Source: Rhizodiscina lignyota
Taxonomy: Eukaryota; Ascomycota; Dothideomycetes; Aulographales; Rhizodiscinaceae
Length of the DNA: 64,000 bases
Reading direction: 5' to 3'
NCBI GenBank assembly: GCA_010015805.1
Contig: ML978142.1
Coordinates: 203,831 to 267,830 of the forward strand
The translations under genes and the position numbers were made by a program. The notes beneath the pieces are model-generated. The model did not search any database. It saw nothing but the letters and a program-made list of their open reading frames with translations, and was not told where the DNA came from. Below are positions 49,777 to 62,367 of the stretch, piece by piece. The first letter of the stretch is position 1. Each line of letters starts with the position of its first letter.

Positions 49777-52687
49777 GCCCGTGGCAACTATCCAAGTCCA
49801 ATTACAGTCTTGATGGAGCCCTCAGCCCCTAATCTCCACCTCCCTGAAACTGAACAGTCAGGCTCCACAAGCTAAATGAGGAGTTTGTGTCCCGTTGAAG
49901 GCGCCACGCGGCACTCCAATCCCTCTATAGCTGTAGAGGCTGCATGGTTGCTGCACTTGAGGCATTTTTGATACCGCCGATGTGCGACGGTGGTCCAATG
50001 GATGTGAGATGGAGCATCACCCCCTCTTGACACGGGCCATCATCCCTGAGCTGAGGCGTGGCCAGGAGGATTCGCAGAGGGTGTCGCCGCAGAGAAAATG
50101 GCACGAAGGGTAGTCTGCAGACTGGATTGAACCACGCATGACACCCGCTTTCGCAAGATGGTGTTATGCAGCCAACGTCAGCTCGATGCAGCTCTTCTCC
50201 ACTGACAACTCGGCTTGAACCAGGTCGGCACAATCTGATGCCGAAGATGTTGGATGGGTAATGCTCGAATCTGGCTAGGCATTGAATGCAACGCAATGCG
50301 ACCGGTCACGAGTGCCGATCATGTCGCAGAAGCGAGCCGGCCTGCAATCTCCGAGGCTGGTCACAAGAAGCCCGGTTCGACAAGCAATCTCATGCATTAT
50401 GCGACATTGGTAGCAGTGTCACAAGACACTAGTGGAGGGGGCGGTGTTGAGCTGATCCTGAATTCAGCCGAGAGAGGTGGAGGCGGCATGCGCAATTTCC
50501 CCTGTTCAAGGCAGCCGTCGCAGCCGGCAGCGCCTGAGCTGCTTGGGCCGCCGGGGGCTTGTGTGCCTGGAGGTCGATAGAGAGCATCGAAGATGGAGAG
50601 ATTGATAGCAACAGTCGAGCGAGGATTTGGAAAGATGCCAAATCACATTGGTGTTCCAAGAAGAGATCGATCGAGTCGTAGGAGCTGCTTCGAGCCAGCC
50701 TTCCCGGGACACCAAGTGGAAGGGGGTAGAAAGGGTTAGCGGGCGAGCGAGCAAGAGGAGACGTGAAAGCTGTCAATGACTATTGAAAGACGAGGAATGA
50801 GGTGGCCCTAGACGAGGCGGTGAAGCGGCGAAGCGGCGAAGCGAGAAACCTTGCGCGTGAGCTATGGCATGTAGCCAGACGCAAAGCCTCGTGGAGCGGG
50901 AATATGAAAGGGGTGGGAATGATGAGACGAGAGAGTGGAGTAATTAGGAGGGTAAGTGCTTTTATAGAGGAGGTTCAAGGCCGATTACATAAGGGCCGAA
51001 AAGTCACGCTAAACCGGAAGCGGAGGACGGCCTAAACCTGAGGGGAGTTCCCTCGAACAACTTTACAGGTCAAGGACCGTGCCTTTTCTCCTTAGGAACA
51101 ATATCGCAAAAGCTCGTGTAAACTATGGAGACTTCGGCTTTTCCACCACCTCCAATGAACAGAATCAAGGACGCGATCCATATGAGCTCGGGGGGTGCGC
51201 TGCCGCCGAAGAAGCCTGCCACCAAGCAGAAGTTCCGGAGAGCGTTATGTATGAGTCAGATTTACCAATGAGCACGATCCAACCCAGAGCCAGGAGCCGA
51301 CCACTGATTTGAAGCAGATTTACGAATCTTCGGCCCCAGGAGTTGTGCAATCCTCCAATTTCGCCATGTGCCAAAGACGATCGTACGCCAATTGAAGCTG
51401 TACCGAAGCTCGCGCAATACCATCCTATTACGAGCCACCTCGTGAAGCCATCCGCCCGTCGAAAACGGGCCCTGCTCCGACCACGTCAAGAGCACGTAAG
51501 AGACGCCGGCTGCGCCATCGATCTTGAATACATACGCTGCGAAAAGGTCTATTGTGATTGTTTGATTGTGTTTTAATCGACCAGCAAACGGATGAAAGCT
51601 AATCGAGGACTTACGATAGCACTGGAATCAATCCTCGAAGACAGGCTGCCAGATGCAGCAGAGAACAGCCAGATGGCACATGGATTTTGAAGGTCATAGT
51701 GGGCGAGCACAATCATCAAGCGGCCCTGATTGGAATATCCTCGGTTCACAAAGGAGGAGACCCTTGAGTCCATAAGAGCAGCCGGCTAGATTGTGAGTTG
51801 GCTGTGCTGTGCGACACACCCATGCACAGTTGCAGTAGTGGTTTCCTGGAGTACTAGTTACAAAATAGGACGTCTTCAATAAACAGAAATCAACTGTCGA
51901 GGCTCTCATCTACGAGCTTGTAGGAGGCTATTGTTCTGCGTACGGAGTTCCCTGACACTCCAAGAAGAGCGAGCAATAGAGTAAGTGTCCATATCAGGGC
52001 GTCTTCACCATGATATTTGGAATGCGTTGTAGACACAATTCTTGAGTGCGAACATGACGAAGCTGCCAAAGCGACAAGAGGGGTTTTCAATTCATGCAGA
52101 CGAGCAGCGTGTACCGAATGCCGAATCGAAACCCGGCCGCAAATGCTCTAACAACCCGTGACGTGCATGCGAAGGGTGTGGGTCTATGTCTAAAGCCGCG
52201 CAGACCTTGCATTGATAGGGCTGGCGCTCCTCTACTTTCTAGGAGTTGGGAAATTAGGTTGACTTCGCAAAGTGTTGGTTTGATCGTTACGACGCCTGTT
52301 TCGTGTCTTGGTGTCAAGAGGTCCCGTCCGCAATCACCTGACAAGCAATACTGTCGTACTCAGCGTGCTAAATTTAGGAAAGGGCTTGTAGCAGCAAAAA
52401 GGTTGTATTCCATCTTTCACAGGTTTCTTGGCAAGTTTGGGATCACAAGTGCTGCGTATGACTCAACTCCTGCGCCTGTCGTAGAGGTAATAGCACATCT
52501 CTGGCCTTAACGACAGATCGTTGAAGCGTAATTCCTGTAGCCTAGTACACGACTTTACATGCTCAGGATGGAATCATGCAACATTACGACAGAGCCTTGT
52601 CAATCGAATATGAGAGACGACAGAAGCGTGAGCATGCCGGATGGATTTTTCGCCATAGCACCACGCATGGCGGTATCCTACCAGGAT
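49777..52687. other. Gene-poor region, no supported gene
   Basis: Several open frames of 70-140 codons (for example 50429-50776 minus, 52094-52510 plus) overlap others on the opposite strand and show no domain. A short tandem of the unit GAAGCGGC occurs at about 50821-50846. I cannot exclude one small gene at 52094-52510. Confidence 0.3.
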
Positions 52688-53773
52688 CTACCTAAGAAGC
52701 CATATCGGTAGGCACGCAACCATCGAACCAGATAGCTGGACTGTCTCAGACGCGGAACCATCTGCGTTACGCTTGAATGCATATCTCAGCATGGTGCCTA
52801 TCTTCGCAGCGGATTCAGCCCTGGAGCGGATGCCAGTCTGCTGCGTATAGTCCCTTATTCCAGTCGAGGTCCAGAACTCGTCCCAAAACACAGCCTGGAT
52901 GCGCTCCCTGCAGATGTAATCATGCCAACCGCTGAGGTTCATGAATCCCAACGTCAACAGAAGGAAATCTAGCTCCATGCCGAAAGGGAGCACTGTCGCA
53001 AGGGACCAGTCAACGAGGCCTGTAATTTCGTGGGTATCTTTGTCGACCAAAACGTTGGTTAGGGAAAGATCACCATGGGTGAGTACTTGAGGGTACTCTT
53101 CATCGAAGAGGGCTGGGAGTCTGGACTCTAATTCGGAAATAGCTGAGGATGGGAGCGCGGACGAAGATGAGGTGAGGGCAGCGAGCCTGCGGCTGATTGC
53201 TGTCTTTTGGGTTGCTCGGATTTCGTAGTCCACACGTTGCGGTTTGGACCAACAGCGAGCGAAATACCTGGCGCCTGTAAGTCTCATTCCATGAGTCGAC
53301 CACCGGTGCAAGAAATCGAGGCATTAAGATTCATACCTCGCAAGGCTCTTAATGAAGCTGCAATGCCGAGTCTCCTCGTTGACATCCATGTCAACACTTC
53401 CGCTGATGCCGTTTAGGCACGGAATGCCTGGAAGGTACTGCATCACGTAGATGCCGAGAGGAGGGTCGGCGTCTTTTACTGCGCCGACGTCTGTCGTTTC
53501 AGGAACCAAGTTACCGTGGATGTTCTTTGCAAGCTCCACCATAGCCACATCGAGGTGGGCTTCCGGCTCTCGGAAGGACACAATAAAATTTCGCCCTCCT
53601 CGGCAGCTGGTGCAAATGACCGTGTAGCTGAATGCGCCAGGTGCATCAACAGGCCGTACCAACGAAGCGCCGGTAATCGATTGCGCCCTTTGATCGCAGT
53701 CTGCCTGGCTGGGCGAGTTGCGATGTTGGAAGAATTCCTCGACCGCTTGCTGGGCCCAAGACTTCGTACCCAT
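52688..53773 (-). CDS. Aminoglycoside-phosphotransferase-family kinase-like protein
   Basis: Two exons, 53773-53337 and 53267-52688, give 338 aa; the donor GTATGA and acceptor CAG keep the phase. The C-terminal lobe has the family's catalytic loop LTHGDLSLTNVLVD (HGDxxxxN) and the metal-binding GLVDWSLATVLPFGMELDFL. The N-lobe has FIVSFREPE and GIYVMQYLPGIPCL. Such APH-like proteins are expanded in fungi and phosphorylate unknown small molecules; a drug-resistance role should not be assumed. No signal peptide. Confidence 0.78.
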
Positions 53774-54831
53774 AGTGTGGCGAATCGTGACTGTCCGTCT
53801 TTCGTGGACAAGCGAGAGTTTTGAAGCGCCTGGAGGGCAAATTAGAAAATGGTGCTAAAAGCACCACAGCTACAATTTCAAGGTTCACTTGTAAATTTCA
53901 GTGCTTGGCCAGAAGCTCACAGAGTGCGCGAGGCGGAGGCGATTGGTTGCCGCTTCGTTCAAAGTTGAATTTCGATGAGTTTGACATCTGTAGTTGGATG
54001 CGTACATCTCGAGAGTTCAAGCAACCCAAAAAAGCGCGGCAAATAGGTCAGCAGAGGGCCATTCAGACCAACCCTTTTTGAGTGTTTCCTGGGCGCGCTA
54101 GGCGCGGGCCGCTGTAGCCCGGGGTGTAGCGCGCAAGCACCTAAGCACGCTAAGCTAATGAAGGCTTATTGCTCTAAGGTAGTGCACCGCCTCTCGCGAG
54201 CATTCTCATGAAAAAGTGAACCGCGCCTCTTTCACGTACGCCTGAATCTCGAGCACCATGGGCCAAGTGTTTGCTGCAACGCGTGAATCGCTCTGATTGC
54301 GCGTCGGAGCCACCACCAATGAGGCTCTTGGCGGAGCCGGTCGCCATGCAAACTCAGTCGTATCAACGCCTTTCCTCCGTGTTCCAGGTTAATTGCTCAA
54401 ACAAACACTTGCGCGTTTGTTTGCGAGTATGTGGGCCGATTGAGACGCGTGCAAGGACACAATTATGGGCCGTGACGCTTGTCACTTGTGTGGTCTGTGT
54501 GCAATACTCTATTGTCGTTGGCCTGTGTGTTTTGTTGAAATCAAGTAAATTTGTTTGTGTGCAAGCCAAACACGCTGCTTGTTTGTTTGTGTTTGATTGC
54601 CAATCGCTCAAATGTTTTCAAGCTGCTTGTTTGAGTGACCGCACTGAACGCAACGACCGACGCACATGTTCATCCAGCTTCATGTGACTGTTGGTCCAGT
54701 TCACTTGCCCACACCTCATTTTCCCTATGAGTATCCCGTCATCAGGTCAAATTTGTGCTGTTCAAGCACATGCTCTGCATTTCAATCATCTCACTTATCA
54801 ACCCTATCCGTAGTTCGTCCACCTGCTCATC
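53774..54831. other. Intergenic region with GTTTG/CAAAC-rich patch
   Basis: Between about 54395 and 54640 the words CAAACA and TGTTTG recur on both strands, ending in loosely inverted CTCAAACAA motifs. No coding gene is supported. It might be an old MITE, but target-site duplications are not clear. Confidence 0.3.
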
Positions 54832-55661
54832 ATGGCTGCAGCCGTTATCGAACATTACGCATCCATTCCTGGTCTACACCGACCACCAACATCCCAGGAT
54901 CTTTCTGACCCACTTGCAGTGTTGGCCCCCCAGTTCTTCAATCTGGCTATTACATACGCTGACGAGCTTCCGATTCCAGTTACAATAGCCTCCCCCATCC
55001 TGAAGATCAACCAGAAATCACCGATAGAACACTGATAGCCCTTGGGGAACTTTTCGTCCAACACAGAGTCCACGACATATTTGGGATTCATCTCCTTCAT
55101 AGCCACTTCACAGCGCCAGAAGGCTCTATACTTCTTGGTGTCAAATTTCAGATGTCAGGCTCGACGAAGGCCTGCTGGACCAAACCAGTGGCCGTTACAG
55201 AGCTGAAAACAGCATCAATCCATGGGCATGTGTTTCATGTGAGAACTGATGGGACTTTCGTCCCATATGAATTCCATGAGGGCGACGCAGCGTCGAAAGC
55301 AGCCATGGTTGGACCCGCTTTCTTTCAGGGCCTTGCGGCATTCCTGCACCGTAACAAGCTTACTGGTTTAGTCGCTCTGCAGGCGCTCGAAGATTGTCGG
55401 CAGAATACCAACATGGAACTTCAAATCGGACCAGAAGCTACTGTAATGTTGGACGAAAGGGATGTTGTGGGGATGGGTGCGATCCGTATGACGACCGGCT
55501 GGTCTTTCCGGGTGGCAGATGACGGAATTATCTCTTGCAAGGGTAACGATGTTTACGCACCAAAGACTAATAGCAACCACCAGGTCTTTAAGGACTCAAA
55601 GCCTCTTCCTGACGTTGAGGCTTTGAAGGCAGCCCTGCGCAACGAAGGCGTTATTGCATGA
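54832..55661 (+). CDS. Conserved fungal protein of unknown function, 256 aa
   Basis: Exons 54832-54920 and 54980-55661 restore one frame; the donor (GTTGGC) is weak but branch GCTGAC and acceptor CCAG are good. The segment ALGELFVQHRVHDIFGIHLL followed by HSHFTAPEGSILL is the hallmark of a widespread uncharacterised ascomycete family that is usually found as a stand-alone cytosolic protein. The C-terminal part (GWSFRVADDGIISCKGND) is also colinear with the family as I remember it. No catalytic motif is known. Confidence 0.6.
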
Positions 55662-58589
55662 GATCGTACGAGTAGCTCAACGCGGGGCCGCTTAGGAACT
55701 GTCTACGGCACATTTTGGAACGAAGTGGTTGTTTGTATTTCGGTATGATATGTCTGTCACTCGCTTTAACCTGAATCCATCTTGGTATGCAGTGAAGCAG
55801 CTTTGTGTTGTGTGAGCAGTAGAGTGCTTCTCGCCCTACGGCCTTCCCAAAATGTTGCATGACACCATAGAATCGAATATGAATGTCTTGATGCGCCAAC
55901 GAGTCCACACGGCTAACACCCACCAGGAGCCCGAGATAGTCAGTAGCGTGAAGTCCTTCCCTCATCTCGTGCGCCACACAGCCTCTAAGGAATATCAGAC
56001 CCAAAACCGTTGCATAAGTCATCTCCGCACAGTAGAGGTCCATCATCATGCCTATACCTGAACGATCCGGCTCTGGTCCTCGATCAATCCATCGTCTTCC
56101 ACCTAAACCATGGCATTCATGTCAATTTTGGAATCCTGTATCTTCAAGACTAAGATTCGCCGGCCCCGTCCTCAACTCATGTAGCCATGCCACCAAACCG
56201 CTGCTCCGGGTGCTTCACCGCGTCGCTGAGCAATCGTTAAAGCCGCCAAATCATCCTGGCTCGCCATGATACGATGCCACGGCGCCCACTGAAAGTGACG
56301 GAAGAGCTCCTCGTACAGTCTGCTAATGACAACTCGAGATTCCAGGAAGCGTCGACTTGGCAATACGCAAACAATACCTGAAACTATTCCAGGTTCTCAC
56401 ACCAACTGTTAGATATACGAATTTGAAGTAATTTAAAACTTTATTATAAGAAATAAGCGGTTTGAGGACGTTTGGAGGTCAGAATTCTCTGAAACTCTGA
56501 CAAAGGACTACGAACGCGTCAATTTCACCCAGAGGCTTCGAGTCTCCCACATATCTAGAGCTGTACATAGTCTGAAGGTCTCTCGAGATGCACCGCGGAG
56601 CTATTCGGAACCGTTAAAGAGGAGAGAAGCTAATGCACGAATGTACCACAACACTCCTAATTCCAGCTCGTGAAATCGAAACAGACGCAAGGTCTCTCTT
56701 GAGGCTTTCAAAGGGCAACTCAATCGATAGAACACGAATGCATTAAGGTTTAGCAGAGCCTAAGAGATTGTTAAAAGTATATGAGGCTACGAGACATCTG
56801 CTTCTTAATTCTCTATAACATCGACACATATAACCAGATACCCGTGTCCTGTGAGCGAGCGTACATGTACAAGCATCTCGGATTCTCATTACAAGACCTT
56901 AATGCGTTTCAAGAGCCTTTGCATCACATCGGACTACTGCACCACAGTGAGAGTTTTGAACACAAGACCGGCCACGCCAAATGATTTCGCTTCCCGCTTG
57001 CAGCGCTCTGCCTCCATTGACCGCGACTGGTCTACGCTATGTTCATCAAAATTGCTTTCCTTTGCCTTAAGCTGGTCGAAGGTACTTTGATGAGCTTGGC
57101 ATTGACTACTTGGAGCGAGTGGCTTTAATGTAAGCTCAGATAGTCGGATAATGGTCGAGAGTATGTGAGGTCACCGCCCACTTCGAAGTTGACAGCGCAA
57201 GCACCACAAGCTCCTCGCGTGAGCCCCATGATGCTACAATTTCCAATTATATCGCGTTCTTCGCCGAAAGAAGGTCCTTAAGTTGGGTGCCTGATTTTGT
57301 AGTCACCCCTGAGCAGCCCCTCAGAGTGACCTATGGTGAACTGGCTGAATCCACCACGCGAGGGCCAGGAGAAAAGATACCAGCCGATTCGCAGCGGCCT
57401 TCGACCTGATATCCCATGCACCAACGAAATCCGACATGGCTCGCTGCCCGATTTGGAGGGCGCATGTCCCTGCCTAGCAGGCTCTGAAGGGCCATGAGAC
57501 GCTTTGAGCCTTCTTTCCCTTATCTCCTCTTCCCATGAATCACATCTCCTACCGTCTCCCGCATTGCCATGAATCCGTTGGCGAGATTCATGAGATAATC
57601 CCAGAGAGCATAGCCCCCTGAAAGGTAGTCGTCCGAGACATCATGCCCGCAGAAATCTGCTCCAGTTTGCCGAGAATTTGGTGTCGCTCAACTTCATGCT
57701 TCCATTTCCGAAAATTTCTCCCCTCGACCTGCTGCGACTGTGCCGTGCCCGGTCGCATGAATGTATTCGAAGGTTGTAAGTGGTTGGTTGTGCTGATTCC
57801 ATAACGAGCACCGTCTAATTACTCCGTCGCTTTCCGGCATGCTTACGAACGACGGCCCTTCCCATTTCCCCCAAATGAAGGCGTGCTATACAGTAGTGAG
57901 ACTCATCAATTAGGACGTGGCCACTCTTATGAAGCCTAGGCAAGTGAAAGATGATGCTGGATGCGACCCAATAGCGCCTTCACGTCAGCTTAATAAACAT
58001 GTATCAAAGCGGTGCTTGCCCTTTGTCCTTCCGAGCATGTAGAGGAACGGCTCGCTACATCATGACCAGGCGAGACCGACCACGATTCTCAACATCCTAC
58101 TCTCTTCCTCTATGGACAGCTGGTCTTCGCTCCTCACTTTGAAATGACTTGAAAATTTGAGAAATGCTGGAGAGGAAGTCATCCAAACAATTTGACTTTG
58201 ATACTTGCCGAACGCAAACCCAGGTAAAGGAGATTGAAAACGAATCTTAGAAGAAAAATATGGATGGTGGCTATAACCACGAGTGGAGAACGAGGCCGTT
58301 ATCATTTTTAAGAAGCAGAACAGCCCAGTTCTCGGCCAGCTCAGTGCTAGCTCAGCTGGCTGGGCTTGAGAACAATGCAGGCTCACCTTCTCGGCCCTGC
58401 CAGCTCATGGCCGCACCGCCACCAGTTCATTGCGGTTTAGCCAGGATCCAGAATACATCACCCAAGGCTCATGTTGGCGAGCGCAAGGGAAATGTGGAAA
58501 GTTGGAAAGTCGCATAGTTCCTTGCGGTATTTTAGGCATCGATGAAATGATGCCCATATCAAGGTAGAATGCCTCACCCCTGATCATTT
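55662..58589. other. Gene-poor region, no supported gene
   Basis: A minus-strand frame at 55651-56049 (132 codons) is the longest but lacks domain or splice support, and the rest is broken in all frames. Confidence 0.3.
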
Positions 58590-59936
58590 CATTTTCCTAC
58601 TTGCTAGTCTCTTCCCATTCCTTCCCCTCCTCGTCCAGGCTCTTTCTCCTCCCATCTAGTTCCTTCCTCTCCTTTTCCTGTCTCTACTCATGTCTTTGAT
58701 TAAACTGCGCCTTTTCAGTCTTCACCTGCATTACCTCGCTCTCCAATTCGCGCTTCCACGTGGCAGTAGCGTAGTGTAATTCCTAGAAGGTCTTACTTGC
58801 GTTCTCCACCTGCACTATTCGAGCAGAGCGCATTGTCAGCTCTTTCAATCCTGCGTTGCAGCTCTCGAGCTTCCTGCTGTATCCAGGGTCTTCTGGCCTA
58901 ATTTCAAGAAGGCCCTTGAGAAGCTTGATCTCACAGGCTAAGAGATTAATCTTGCTTTTCAGGTCGTCGTGTGGGTCGCTGGTTGTGTTCTCGTTCTTTA
59001 GTACAGACTGGAGACAGCCTAAAAGGGACATGATGTTATATGTATCGGTAGGCTGCGCCTGAGCTTTGTTGAGATCCGATTTGATAGCAGCAAGACACGG
59101 GCGTGCCAAGGCACCTGCAGGCGAAGGGGGAGGATGTGCGTTGCTATCGATAAAGCCAAGGGGTTTACGACGAGAAATGCCAGCGTCGACAGACGGAGGA
59201 AGCTTGCACTTGTCTATAAAGCTTTGGACGCCGATTGATTCAAAGCCACACAGCGCAGCATGTAGGACTTGTCGCCAGATCGAACTGCTGACACGCTGCA
59301 CAGGAACCTGTTGGCAGGCGAACAGGTGGAGAGCGTTGACGACGACATGTATACCGCAGTCGTTTGTGTTCTGTTGCTAGGCGCAAGCTTTCTTCTCAAA
59401 TTCCCCTAGCATACGACGCGGGTATTTGGTCTTGAGAAAGCAGCGTAGACGGGCTTCAATCTTACTAGCGGGATGGTAGTCTAGTGAGTCGAAGAATGAA
59501 ATGACGCCCGTCATAATGTCGATATTCGCAATTGAGTAGTGTTGCTTGTATATTACTGGAAATATGAGACACCTTTTATTTTCGGGTGTAGAATTTTGAG
59601 TTCGCCATCCGCACTGGCGCTGCTGAAAGGGCCTCATTCTTCGTCCAACTCGAGGAAGGTTGGGCTGTAGACTCTAATGCTTTTCGGCCGAAAGGTTTCC
59701 AGGAGGCCGTGGACTTGGCTACTCATGAGCCAGTTAGTGTCTAGGAGCATTGATTCATCCATGTCGACGGCGCCGCGGTCTCGTGTTTGAGTTTCACGGC
59801 CAGGTGTGTATTTGGAGTTGTCTCCTTCACCGATATCCCCTTCATCTTCGGAGTCGTCCTCTTCGGCATCACCCTCTTCGGCATCACCCAGTTCGGGGTT
59901 GGTGAGCTACTTGGTAGTTTCTTCATCATTCTAGTC
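58590..59936 (-). pseudogene. Ulp1-type (C48) cysteine protease pseudogene with coiled-coil tail
   Basis: One minus-strand frame runs from about 59936 to 59639 (acidic GDAEEGDAEEDDSEDEG, then LLDTNWLMSSQVHGLLETF), breaks at a TGA with a one-base shift near 59638, and continues to about 58590. The second part has the protease fold order: FPVIYKQHYSIANIDIMTG with the His region, FFDSLDYHP with the Asp, and QQNTNDCGIHVVVNAL with the nucleophile Cys. After it comes a Lys/Glu-rich coiled coil. In-frame stops lie at 59907-59909, 59377-59379, 58783-58785, 58684-58686 and 58597-58599; all five are TAG, most in Gln-rich context, as expected from CAG changed to TAG. Ulp1-like genes of this sort often travel with DNA transposons. 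Inactive. Confidence 0.65.
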
Positions 59937-60234
59937 AGTGGTTGAGCACAAGGACGATCTCCCTCTACTCTTCAATATCTCTTTCCGCGTGGCCATCAGC
60001 AAGTCGCAAGATGTCGAAAGTATGGGAATTACAGGCCTCCTCCAGGGACCTGCTCGTCTTCTACATACATTTGGAAAAGCGACGGGGTTTCTGTTTGTCC
60101 CACCCATGATGCTTACACTTGAGACAGCAGACTAGCCGTATCATGTCCGCTGTCTCAACTTTAGCGTGAGCGAGTTAGGAGCTCAAAATTGTCGCTGACC
60201 TTTGATGGTCTTTGGAGAGTTAACCGAATGACAG

Positions 60235-60430
60235 AAGCGCGAAGTTCAAGTGATGAAGATTCACAAGAAGCAACTCGGGGATGACCATCCCTCAACGCTG
60301 ACCAACATGAACAATCTCGCTTTCACGCTGAAAGGTCAGGGCTGAGATGTGGAAGCTATTAGTCTAATGAAGGATTGTGTGCGGCTGCGACGGCGTGTTT
60401 TGGGGATCAGTATCCCAAATATATATCATC
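60235..60430 (+). pseudogene. TPR (kinesin-light-chain-like) repeat fragment
   Basis: A plus-strand frame encodes about one and a half TPR units of the fungal NLR-associated type: KKQLGDDHPSTLTNMNNLAF followed by KGQG, a TGA stop, then DVEAISLMKDCVRLRRRVLG. The TGA stands where Arg (CGA) is expected. No start or other domain is attached, so it is a remnant. Confidence 0.6.
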
Positions 60431-60765
60431 TTCAACTGCCTTGAGAGAATGGGAAGCAGAGGCGAGCAGCCCAACTTTAGATATTGCTAAGGAAAATGAA
60501 AGCTAGATTAGTCAAATGAAATCAATCAAGCCGTAGTTATAAAAAGATCTGAGCCAAGCGGAAGCAAAAACACTCATATTCTGTTAGCCCGCCTTCGAAC
60601 ACCCACAAGCGCGAGGCTGAGCGAGTAGCTCCTCTCGATCGTTACAACGTCGCGCTGGCTCTTCGATCAAAGTCCACCATCACAACCCGGAATGAGCGGT
60701 GATCACTTCCAAGGATTTAGTATTGGAGGAGAATCACGACCCGTCGTAGGGAAGGTCGAAGACGG

Positions 60766-61330
60766 GTGTACATTATCATACTCATACTCCAGGTATATTC
60801 ACGCGACTCAAAGCTAGACGACGAGACACCCGAGCTCTCCTCTCCTGGCAGCACTACAGCCACTTACGCGAGCAGCTGCTCTAGATCTGATGCAGACAGG
60901 CATACCCTACGCGCTTGGCGCTTCAGCGACCCTCGCGACCACAAGACGCGCATTGCCGACAGCAAAGACCCTCTCCTCGACGGATTGTGCTCGTGGATCT
61001 TCAACGATCTGGCCTTTACACGATGGGGAACGACGATGAGTGCCGGATACTATAGATCCATAGCGATCCAGGCAAGGGCAAGGCAATAACGATGATGGCC
61101 ATCATCGACGAGATATCACAGCGGCTACAGTCAAGGCCGAACTCGTCATACTGTCATACTCCTTCTGCCAGAGCACGATACAAGAACTCAACAGCGCAAA
61201 CGCGATTGTGCGAGGGCTTGCTTTTCTTCTGTCGGCGCAGAATCCACGGCTACTCAGCCACCTCCGCACTAAGTGGGAAGAGGCAGGCGAGAGCTTGTTT
61301 GAAGGGCTCGATACGCTCTGCTAGCTGATA
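60766..61330 (+). pseudogene. NACHT-domain (fungal NLR-like) fragment
   Basis: Three plus-strand pieces in different frames match the start of fungal NACHT proteins. First LRAWRFSDPRDHKTRIADSK with LCSWIFNDLAF (about 60905-61025), next the P-loop remnant SDPGKGKAITMM preceded by a TAG where Trp is expected (about 61050-61090), then SFCQSTIQELNSANAIVRGL with SHLRTKWEEAGESLFEG (about 61150-61320). The Walker A Gly is Ser. Frameshifts near 61022 and 61140 and a stop at about 61323 break it. The rest of the gene is lost. Confidence 0.6.
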
Positions 61331-61682
61331 TGGGCGAGAGATGTCGACAACTCGCGACCACTCTCTACCCGGCGTTCGTGTTGCCTGAGGACGCCGTGAT
61401 AGTCGAAAATATTCCCCTTAGGTTCACCCTCATACATAGGGCTCGGCCAGGGCTTGAGTTGCAGACGCGACGGCGACCACGACTCGAGGATAGCAGGACG
61501 GCCGATAGAAGGCCTTCCAGGCGCGGGTCGTCAATCTCGATCAGCTATGCAACATAGCAGCAATCGTGGGAGTCAGACATGTTCGGCGGCTTAGAGGCAT
61601 AGAGATGGCCTTAGCAGCTGCCCCGAGATTCGGCCACTCCTCTGCTCACTGATCGCGCTTCGGATCGCATCACTGCCGGTCA

Positions 61683-62367
61683 CTATACGGCATTAATGTC
61701 GTGGCGATTCCAATAAGTCGCGTACAAGGAAGGCTTTTTGTCGTCGCGGTGCAATGCCCAGAATACCCGATTTGTGCCCAGAACCGTGCTTTGTCCTCGC
61801 TCGAGTCTCCGGCCGTTGTCGTGAGCTTCAAGGGCCTGTGGGTTCAAGGTCTGCGTCTCAGCAGCGATAAATGGAATTAGAATGGAGCTCAATGAAGCGA
61901 CGCATCCTACGCATTGCTCAAGGCCTGAACATCTTCCGCACTCCTATGAACAGCCGCTTCCTTTCCTTCAACATTCTCCACGCCATAAACAGTGTCAGGT
62001 CCTTTACAGAGCCTGACGTGCCTCCAAGCAGCTCACTGTCCCTCCACACAAATCTATGTGCCTTCAATTCCTCGATGAAGCCTCGCTGCGGCGTATTCGG
62101 GATCGTTGCGCAGCACACTGACTGTCGCACATGAGAGTTCCCGGGATTCTGTCGCTCATTTCCTGATGAGGCACCCTTCCACGAGCATGAGAAGCCGCAT
62201 AGCAGCCTTAGGATGGTGTGATTCGCAGTCGATCGGGTCCGGGTGAATGAGGGACGGTCGATCGGGGGTGGCGCTCCAAGGAACTCTGGGTTGGAATAAC
62301 TATCCCGGTCGTCCAGGCTGAACTGCTTCTCCCCGCTCTTCCACGCGTCGCTCGTCGGTATCACCAA
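61683..62367 (-). other. Unidentified ORF fragment, 149 codons plus remnants
   Basis: An open frame at 61918-62367 continues past a stop in the same frame (RPxAMRRMRRFIEL). It is polar, with APPPIDRPSFTRTRS and ELLGGTSGSVKDLTLFMAW. I recognise no domain; it lies next to NLR remnants and may be another broken accessory gene. Confidence 0.2.

Noticed and set aside
54395-54640. Candidate MITE with CTCAAACAA ends
   Set aside because: The inverted ends match over about nine bases only and no target-site duplication is clear.
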